Source: an uncultured Ruminococcus sp. (GTDB lineage: Bacteria; Bacillota; Clostridia; Oscillospirales; Ruminococcaceae). From it: a stretch of DNA of 16,061 nucleotides. Numbering within the stretch: the first letter of the stretch is position 1; each line of letters begins with the position of its first letter. A program made the position numbers and the translations under genes. Below, piece by piece: positions 7,858 through 13,325 of the stretch. The stretch covers positions 1 to 16,061 of the forward strand of contig CAMOEP010000017.1 in the NCBI GenBank assembly GCA_946612185.1, written 5' to 3'. Below the pieces are notes generated by a model that worked only from the letters and a program-made list of their open reading frames with translations, was not told the DNA's origin and searched no databases.

Positions 7858-8554
7858 GCTGAGCCAGCTTGACCGCTTATCACGTTGTCGCTTGCTTACG
7901 CTCGCTCACATGGTAGAAACGGTGCTTTGTACGTCGCTCAACCGTGTTTCTACTGGTACAGAGTGCTATTCGGGGAATTTTGTAAATTTGCCATTTTAAA
8001 GTTCTACCGGAGAACTTTGTACCAAGCAAAATAAGGTTGAGCGACAAGCTGGAGCCAGCTTGACCGCTCCCACGTTGTCGCTTGCTTTCGCTCGCTTACT
8101 TTTTTAGAAACGGTGCTTTTGCCGTCGCTCAACCCGCTTTTCAATGGTACTACGTTCTCCGGAAGAATTGCAAAATATCAGCTTTTCAGAATTTTCCGAA
8201 TAGAACTTTGTACCATTGCAAACCAAGTTGAGCGACGGCAAAATGTGATGTTCTGTCAAAGTGAGCGACAAGCTGGAGCCAGCTTGACCGCCCCCACGTT
8301 GTCGCTTGCTTTCGCTCGCTTACCTTGACAGAAGCGGAACTTTTGCCGTCGCTCAACCGTGTTTTCCTCGGTACTACGGGCTATTCTAATATTTCTGGAA
8401 ACTGCCGCTTTATCATTCTACCGGTGAACTCTGTACCATTGTAAACTCAGTTGAGCGACGGCAAAATGTGATGTTCTATCAAAGTGAGCGAGTTCACGAG
8501 CGTCAACGTGATATGTGGTCAAGCTGACGCAGCTTGCAAGCTGGCTCAGCTTGA
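7854..8554. repeat. Tandem array of nested palindromes between divergent promoters
   Basis: About 700 bp without a credible gene. The ends are an 18-bp perfect inverted repeat (7854-7871 against 8537-8554). Inside are three tandem units starting at the CAAGCTG dyad: 7855-8044, 8045-8268 and 8269 to about 8491. Units 2 and 3 each contain 17-bp perfect arms, TTTTGCCGTCGCTCAAC and its complement (8117-8133 with 8227-8243; 8341-8357 with 8450-8466). Unit 1 has an 11-bp version (7933-7943 with 8035-8045). Further nested pairs lie within, such as CAATGGTAC/GTACCATTG at 8142-8150 and 8210-8218. Loops of the hairpins differ between units while the arms are conserved, which suggests selection or gene conversion on the arms. 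No spacer regularity as in CRISPR and no conserved frame. Confidence 0.85.
7855..8553. promoter_or_regulatory. Five CAAGCTG-N3/4-CAGCTTG dyads (candidate protein-binding sites)
   Basis: Copies at 7855-7871, 8045-8062, 8269-8286, 8520-8536 and 8537-8553. The two in the middle are the full 18-bp palindrome CAAGCTGGAGCCAGCTTG. One copy stands at the start of each array unit and two are back to back at the right end. The leftmost overlaps the -35 box of the minus-strand operon and the rightmost ends 8 bp before the -35 box of the plus-strand operon. Operator function is inference. Confidence 0.5.
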
Positions 8555-8561
8555 TGATATC

Positions 8562-8590
8562 TTTACAAAATGGTACAGAAATGTTATAAT
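8562..8590 (+). promoter_or_regulatory. Promoter of the 71-aa protein / glycerate kinase operon
   Basis: TTTACA (8562-8567), a 17-bp spacer and a consensus TATAAT (8585-8590). Transcription would start at about 8597, giving a leader of only about 13 bases that contains GAGGTG and little else. It lies directly beside the palindrome array. Confidence 0.75.
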
Positions 8591-8609
8591 TACCTCAGAG
8601 GTGATGCAC

Positions 8610-8825
8610 ATGAGCATTTTCAGAAAAAACGTGCCTGCTCCTATCCCTGAACCATTTTCCGCCAGCGACATTAAAATCGAATCAAGTACCTGCACCGGCG
8701 AGAAAACTATCGGATTCTTCGACAAAACTGCCAAGCGTCTGATGTTTGCCGAACTCGTTCGCTCGGAAAGTGATATCGCTAAATTCTACAAAAAATATGG
8801 CATCGAATATAAGGGTGATAAATAA
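8610..8825 (+). CDS. Small hypothetical protein, 71 aa
   Basis: Not recognised. It is a soluble-looking, slightly basic protein with a Pro-rich stretch at 9-15 (PAPIPEP), a single Cys (28), and a C-terminal amphipathic part rich in Lys, Glu and Tyr (51-71). There is no signal peptide or membrane helix. The start at 8610 is chosen because GAGGTG lies 6 bases before it and the promoter at 8562-8590 puts the mRNA 5' end near 8597. The longer in-frame reading from 8484 would start upstream of the promoter, inside the palindrome array. Its stop TAA overlaps the ATG of glycerate kinase (TAATG), so the two are probably translationally coupled and may be functionally linked. Confidence 0.7.
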   Translation: MSIFRKNVPAPIPEPFSASDIKIESSTCTGEKTIGFFDKTAKRLMFAELVRSESDIAKFYKKYGIEYKGDK

Positions 8826-9967
8826 TGCGGATAATTATTGCTATTGATTCATTCAAGGGCAGCCTTTCCTCCCTTGAAGCCGGAAACGCTGCTGCTGTGG
8901 GAATTCGCAGAGTTTTCCCGGAAGCTGATACTATCGTCTGCCCCGTTGCAGACGGCGGTGAGGGAACTGTAGATGCACTGGTTTCCGGTCTGGGCGGCAA
9001 ATTCGTCGATATTCCGGTACATGACCCACTCGGCAGGAAAATTACCGCAAGATACGGCGTTCTCCCGGATAATACCGCTGTTATCGAAATGGCGGCGGCT
9101 TCGGGACTGACCCTGCTTTCCGAAAACCTGCGTGACCCCATGAAAACCTCCACCTTCGGCACTGGCGAAATGATACTTCACGCCATTCGCCACGGCTGCC
9201 GCAGCTTCATTATCGGCATCGGCGGAAGCGCTACAAATGACGGCGGTATCGGATGTTTGCAGGCGTTGGGATTCGGTATCCTCGACAAAAATCGCAAACC
9301 AGTAAGCAGCGGCGCTCAGGGACTTTCAGAAATTGCTGAGATAAACTGCAAGAGCGCTGTCCCGGAACTGAAAGTTTGCCGGTTTCACGTTGCCTGCGAT
9401 GTTACTAACCCACTTTGCGGTGAAAATGGATGCAGCGCAGTTTTTGCTCCCCAGAAAGGCGCTGACAGCGCTATGATACGCAAAATGGACGGGTATCTGC
9501 TAAGGTTTGCGGAACTTGCAAAAACCGTCGTCCCTGACGCTTCTCCGGATACCCCCGGTACTGGCGCTGCCGGTGGTCTGGGCTTTGCGCTGATGTATTT
9601 CCTGGGCGCTGAACTACAGTCCGGAGTGAACCTTATTATCCGTGAAACTCATCTTGAGGACGCTGTACGGACAGCAGACATAGTAGTTACCGGCGAGGGC
9701 TGCATCGACAGCCAGACCGCTATGGGGAAAGCACCTGCCGGTATCGCAAAGATCGCCGGAAAGTTCCAAAAGCCTGTCATCGCTTTCAGCGGCGCTGTCA
9801 GGCAGGACGCAGGAGTGTGCAACAGCCACGGCATCGGTGCGTTCTTCCCAATAGTCCGCAGCCCTTGCTCCCTCAGTCAGGCTATGAACAAGGATAACGC
9901 CCGGAATAACCTTGCTGATACTGCGGAACAGGTTTTCAGGACTATCAAGATGTTCAGAGGACGCTAA
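8825..9967 (+). CDS. glxK: Glycerate kinase (GarK/GlxK family)
   Basis: Phosphorylates D-glycerate with ATP in the cytoplasm; members of this family (PF02595) usually give 2-phosphoglycerate, which enters lower glycolysis. At 380 residues it is the normal full length. Family signatures: DSFKGSL (8-14), PVADGGEGT (40-48), TSTFGTGE (108-115), GIGGSATNDGG (131-141), a GTGAAGGLG segment about two thirds along and VTGEGCID near residue 290. The start is the ATG at 8825, overlapping the upstream stop, with AAGGGTG as ribosome binding site. It is the second gene of the operon that starts at 8610. No glycerate dehydrogenase or glyoxylate gene lies nearby, so the source of glycerate is not visible here. 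Confidence 0.93.
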   Translation: MRIIIAIDSFKGSLSSLEAGNAAAVGIRRVFPEADTIVCPVADGGEGTVDALVSGLGGKFVDIPVHDPLGRKITARYGVLPDNTAVIEMAAASGLTLLSENLRDPMKTSTFGTGEMILHAIRHGCRSFIIGIGGSATNDGGIGCLQALGFGILDKNRKPVSSGAQGLSEIAEINCKSAVPELKVCRFHVACDVTNPLCGENGCSAVFAPQKGADSAMIRKMDGYLLRFAELAKTVVPDASPDTPGTGAAGGLGFALMYFLGAELQSGVNLIIRETHLEDAVRTADIVVTGEGCIDSQTAMGKAPAGIAKIAGKFQKPVIAFSGAVRQDAGVCNSHGIGAFFPIVRSPCSLSQAMNKDNARNNLADTAEQVFRTIKMFRGR

Positions 9968-9997
9968 TGAGCAAAATCACATAAAGGAGGTAATCAT

Positions 9998-10990
9998 ATG
10001 ACAGAAATAATCCAGGAAACGATAATTATGTTTATAGGTTTTGTCATGCTTGTCGTTGTCATTTTTCTAAACATAGATAGGGCAATGAGGAAGTCCAATA
10101 GGGGTAAACGGAGGTACAACAGGACTTCGGTACGTCCATCTGCTGAATTTGAGCAATGGAAAAAAACACTGAAAACGAATTGCTCAGAAGCAGAATTCCT
10201 GCGCTTTATGTCTTTTCTACAAAGCTATAGGGGCGGATTTCGTCGGCGTGACGGACGTTTTGAGTATCTGGGCAGGGAAAAGGGTGACCTGAAAGGAATA
10301 TTCTTTAACATAGTCGCCCCAAACCCTAATCTGAATACTATACAGAAAGAAAAGTTCAGGAATTTTGCCATTTCCGTCGGCGTTAACGGACTTGATGTGC
10401 GCCCGGACTATGAGACTCGTGACAGCAAACTTAGAAATAATGAAATTGACAGCGACAGTTTCCAGCGAAAAGAAGTCGGCAACAAAGGCGAGAAACTGGT
10501 AAGAGATATCCTGAAGGAACTGGAAAATACCGGCGCTGCTGTAATAAATGGCGCTAAACTGAAAGCTAACGGTGTTGTCAGAGAATTCGACCATATCGTA
10601 GTATGTAAAAACGGTGTTTTCGTCCTTGAAACCAAGGCATTCGGTATGACTGACGGTCATGCTGCAAAAGCTGCACTGTTCATCGACCCTGGCGACCAAT
10701 GGATACTGCGCAGAAATAAAAAGAATCACGAACTCAATTCCCCTACTGAACAGATAAATGCCGAATACAGACACCTTTCGAGGTGCATTTCAACTATGAA
10801 GTCATTCACTATCCACCCTATTGTCGTCCTGAGCAATACTGAACTGTTCATAAAGCAAAATATTCCTCTGGATTATCAGGTCGTTCGTGCGGATAACCTT
10901 ATCTCCGTTGTGAATGAGTACAATGACTTCCTTTCTTCCAGCGATATTCGCCTTATTATCGGCATTATTGACGAGTGCAGGGTCAACTGA
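9998..10990 (+). CDS. Membrane-anchored NERD-domain protein
   Basis: 330 residues. One N-terminal membrane helix (about 9-25) is followed by a very basic segment (RKSNRGKRRYNR, 31-42), so the bulk should be cytoplasmic. Residues 50-150 form a region I do not recognise. Residues about 158-290 are a NERD (nuclease-related) domain: GNKGE (161-165), EFDHIVV (196-202) and ETKAFG (211-216) line up with the E-D-ExK metal site of the restriction-endonuclease-like fold, and Q252 lies in the usual later position. Nuclease activity is inferred from this motif only. A perfect AAAGGAGG sits 8 bases before the ATG. The gene follows glycerate kinase by 30 bp with no terminator between, so it may share its mRNA. 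It ends 8 bp before palindromic element copy 2. Confidence 0.85.
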   Translation: MTEIIQETIIMFIGFVMLVVVIFLNIDRAMRKSNRGKRRYNRTSVRPSAEFEQWKKTLKTNCSEAEFLRFMSFLQSYRGGFRRRDGRFEYLGREKGDLKGIFFNIVAPNPNLNTIQKEKFRNFAISVGVNGLDVRPDYETRDSKLRNNEIDSDSFQRKEVGNKGEKLVRDILKELENTGAAVINGAKLKANGVVREFDHIVVCKNGVFVLETKAFGMTDGHAAKAALFIDPGDQWILRRNKKNHELNSPTEQINAEYRHLSRCISTMKSFTIHPIVVLSNTELFIKQNIPLDYQVVRADNLISVVNEYNDFLSSSDIRLIIGIIDECRVN

Positions 10991-10998
10991 AAACATAT

Positions 10999-11048
10999 GG
11001 CAACACCGCACAAAGACCGTCTGACGGCTCTGTGCGGTGTTTCCTTAA
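10999..11048. repeat. MITE-like palindromic element, short form (copy 2), possible bidirectional terminator
   Basis: A 46-bp interior (10999-11044) consisting of the first ~31 bp of copy 1 joined to its last ~15 bp, with one change in the right terminus (TTTCC for TTGCC). TTAA follows at 11045-11048 and holds the stop codon of the minus-strand dockerin gene. The 14-bp terminal stem with an inner CCGT/ACGG hairpin lies between two convergent genes, so it could stop transcription from both sides even though T tracts are poor. Confidence 0.75.
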
Positions 11049-12838
11049 TCAAAATTGATACCCTGCTCCTCAATGCTGTAAATAATGTCTACATCATCAG
11101 CGATAGCAGCGTCCTTATCCAGTTCTATCATTATGTGCCATGTTGCGATATTATCTGTGCGGGTTTCCGGTATGATACGCTTTATGCGGACAGCATCTTC
11201 GCAGACGTGGGTGACTTTGTGGCGGACTGAACCGCTAAACTCCTCAAACGCCACCAGCAGCAGCTTATGAGTATCGAACCACTTCGCTGTGTACTTCTCC
11301 GCTGCACCTGCAAAGCTGACCTCGTCGCTGTCGGAAAGGTGGTATATATCCTGGTTTTCCTCAATATAGCTGTCGAGTTCATCACGGGAGGTGATAACGT
11401 GCTTCTGCGGAAAACCTATGGGGTACTGCTTTCCTGTAATATTCGTGAGGACGTACTGGGCATCAAAATCATAACCCTCGATACCATAGCCGTACATTTT
11501 CTCTATCAGCATCTCTTTCATACGGTCGTAGTCAAAAACGGTAATACGGTTATCAAGGTCAAAGTCTGAATTCGCCCAGTTGTGAAGTTCTGCACCGGGA
11601 ACGCCCAGCAGCCACTTCTGCAAAATAACTATATCCGACATACTCAGAACTGCATCACCGTTCAGGTCGCCGTTTACATTGAGTTTCGTCCTGAAAACCA
11701 GGTCCATTGAACCGTTATCATAGAGAGTAACTTCCGGCTTATCCTCGCCAGTAAAACTGAATTGATCTGCTGACCTGTAAAGGTTTGCAAGGCTATCATC
11801 AAATTCGCAGGGATTAGTCTCCACGAAGTATATCGGGCCGGTGTAAGTCCAGCCAGTAGGTGTCTTAAAACCGATATCAGTTCCGAACATCCAGTTATGA
11901 TATTGCAGAACATCATTCGGTATCAGCTTGCCTGTGTCCTTATCATAAAGGGTAACTCTTGTTACGCCCGGAGCAAGGTCACATACCGGCTTCTTTTTCA
12001 GCTTGAATACCACATCAGCCGCACCATTTGAATACCGGGTGATCTGCTTGTAGTCACCTTGCAGCATATAGCCTTCCGGCAGACTTTTCTCGTTTACGTC
12101 CACGTCGAACTGGTCAGCATTTTTTATATCATGCTCCCAGAAAAAAGGGTTGTTATACGCTGTAAGTTCAATGTCCTCACTGATATTCTCGTTTTCGCCA
12201 TTGTATACAACAGTGGGGATAAGGGGAACTTTTTTAATGTCCACGAGTTCGCCGGTATCAACGTCGATAAAAGTTACCCGGATAACGTTCTCATTAAGAA
12301 CTTCTATCTCGTTCCAATCCACTATCTGTCCATTATACCTGGACTTTGGGACAGCAGCCTGCATCACATCGAAATTGAACGTCCTGCTTTGAGTACCCGA
12401 CACTGAGGAGGTGTAGTTTATCCTTATGGTATTATCCTCGATATATCCGTCCCTGTATTCATGGCCTGTTATCCTGCCGCTGTATGGCTCTGTATAGGCA
12501 TGGAGCAGGAGAACATTATCCGCAAAAAACTTATCGGTATACTTCTTGAGATACGGTAGGATACTCTCCTCAGTCAGGTACTCTTTCAGGAATGTGGACA
12601 GTTCCTCCTGAGAGGAAACTGCTGCCGACTTCAGTTCCACATCAGATATATTTGCCCAGGAAAAAGATATATCCGTAGAGAACAGACTGTATCTGTTATA
12701 GGAATACTCAATATTCTCCTGCACATCATCTACACCGTCATCGGCGTAAACATAACTGCTCTCAGGGAGCGCAATACTTTTTGGCACGACCATGCCAGTC
12801 ATCAGTGCCGCACTGACGATTGCTAAAAGTTTTTTCAT
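11045..12838 (-). CDS. Secreted protein with internal dockerin and duplicated flanking domain
   Basis: 597 residues from the ATG at 12838; an in-frame GTG at 12847 is possible, but GGTGA lies only about 5 bases upstream of the ATG and overlaps the GTG. Residues quoted are numbered from the GTG. A signal peptide spans 4-36. Domain A (about 73-170) and domain A' (about 483-595) look related: both start with SxxEL, continue with AEKYTAKWF/LKKYTDKFF, then LLLxA-E-SG and a late IR-I strand. Between them are two further repeats (about 188-285 and 296-388) sharing VT-DxDTG and NG-xD-VFK/R features. The dockerin sits at 391-447, not at the end: loop 1 D394/N396/D398/D405, loop 2 D428/D430/D432/D439. 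No catalytic domain is recognised, so its role on the cellulosome is unknown. It has its own promoter (12920-12948) and a palindromic element at each end. Confidence 0.85.
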   Translation of the reverse strand: MKKLLAIVSAALMTGMVVPKSIALPESSYVYADDGVDDVQENIEYSYNRYSLFSTDISFSWANISDVELKSAAVSSQEELSTFLKEYLTEESILPYLKKYTDKFFADNVLLLHAYTEPYSGRITGHEYRDGYIEDNTIRINYTSSVSGTQSRTFNFDVMQAAVPKSRYNGQIVDWNEIEVLNENVIRVTFIDVDTGELVDIKKVPLIPTVVYNGENENISEDIELTAYNNPFFWEHDIKNADQFDVDVNEKSLPEGYMLQGDYKQITRYSNGAADVVFKLKKKPVCDLAPGVTRVTLYDKDTGKLIPNDVLQYHNWMFGTDIGFKTPTGWTYTGPIYFVETNPCEFDDSLANLYRSADQFSFTGEDKPEVTLYDNGSMDLVFRTKLNVNGDLNGDAVLSMSDIVILQKWLLGVPGAELHNWANSDFDLDNRITVFDYDRMKEMLIEKMYGYGIEGYDFDAQYVLTNITGKQYPIGFPQKHVITSRDELDSYIEENQDIYHLSDSDEVSFAGAAEKYTAKWFDTHKLLLVAFEEFSGSVRHKVTHVCEDAVRIKRIIPETRTDNIATWHIMIELDKDAAIADDVDIIYSIEEQGINFD

Positions 12839-12885
12839 AATGTTCACCAGCTTTCATATTAATTGCAGAAGCCTGCTTTTTTTAA

Positions 12886-12916
12886 GGCAACACCACAATC
12901 TCTGTGCGGTGTTGCC
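12886..12916. repeat. MITE-like palindromic element, minimal form (copy 3) in a 5' leader
   Basis: A 31-bp interior: GGCAACACC (the left 9 bp of copy 1) joined to ACAATC and TCTGTGCGGTGTTGCC, the right 22 bp of copy 1. TTAA precedes it (12882-12885) and ATAA follows. It begins directly after the -10 box of the minus-strand dockerin gene, so the expected transcription start (about 12913) is inside it and the mRNA would begin with a 9-bp GGCAACACC/GGTGTTGCC hairpin. Confidence 0.75.
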
Positions 12917-12919
12917 ATA

Positions 12920-12948
12920 ATTATAACATATTTAATATACATTTGCAA
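12920..12948 (-). promoter_or_regulatory. Promoter of the internal-dockerin gene
   Basis: On the minus strand TTGCAA (12948-12943), a 17-bp AT-rich spacer and consensus TATAAT (12925-12920). The leader would be about 75 bases and begin in palindromic element copy 3. Confidence 0.75.
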
Positions 12949-13065
12949 TAGCTTTTAACAATTTTTACATAGCGGTATTTGCTTTTGGGGATTTTTTAGT
13001 CGCACGTTTATTTTTCTGTTTATTGTTAGTCTCCATGACGTTCCCAAAGGGGACAACCCAAGTGG

Positions 13066-13122
13066 AAAAAGGGGGAGGAACAAATTAAACCCGACAAAAA
13101 TCGGCATTTCCTCCCCCTTTTT
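13066..13122. terminator. 15-bp perfect inverted repeat, likely bidirectional terminator
   Basis: AAAAAGGGGGAGGAA (13066-13080) and TTCCTCCCCCTTTTT (13108-13122) pair perfectly, with a small CCGA/TCGG hairpin in the 27-base middle (13091-13104). Either strand ends in five T's after the stem, as expected of a two-way terminator. It lies 204 bp beyond the stop of the Clp gene, far for that gene alone, so a part in a larger repeat is also possible. Confidence 0.55.
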
Positions 13123-13199
13123 CCCCTTAGTTTTTCCCCTTTGAAACCCCTTTCCTGAACCCTTTTTTTCCCCTCTTTTGACGATTTTTACCGGCATTG

Positions 13200-13245
13200 T
13201 TTTCCTAAAATCCATAGGGCGAAAATTTATTCTTTCCCGGCAGTC
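13200..13245 (+). repeat. Dispersed repeat, copy B
   Basis: Same-orientation counterpart of bases 1-53: TTTTCCTAAAATCCATAGG (13200-13218), CGAAAATTTAT (13220-13230) and TTTCCCGGCAGTC (13233-13245). The surrounding stretch 12956-13325 holds no convincing gene. It has a T/C-rich tract (13107-13179), the inverted repeat at 13066-13122 and AT-rich sequence before the Clp stop codon. Confidence 0.7.
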
Positions 13246-13325
13246 ACCTTTTCGTCCTCGTTTCTATGGTATCCGGAAGTTTTTCCTGTATGGCAAAAAA
13301 TAAATCCTGCCTCCACCGACGGTTT

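Noticed and set aside
8113..8328. 71-aa plus-strand frame inside the palindrome array
   Set aside because: It crosses the boundary between array units and is not preserved in the other units; no start signals.
7854..8554. CRISPR array
   Set aside because: The units are about 190-225 bp, palindromic throughout and mutually similar; there are no short identical repeats with unique spacers and no cas genes.
7854..8554. Target-site duplication around the palindrome array
   Set aside because: Flanking bases (AATTT on the left, TGATATC on the right) show no convincing direct repeat, so transposition of the whole array is not supported by the sequence.
8484..8609. Longer N-terminus for the 71-aa protein starting at 8484
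   Set aside because: It would begin upstream of the consensus promoter (8562-8590), within the array's right inverted repeat, and has no ribosome binding site, whereas 8610 has one.
12955..13215. 86-aa Lys-rich minus-strand open frame
   Set aside because: Its composition simply reflects the polypyrimidine tract and the inverted repeat; there is no ribosome binding site or recognisable domain.
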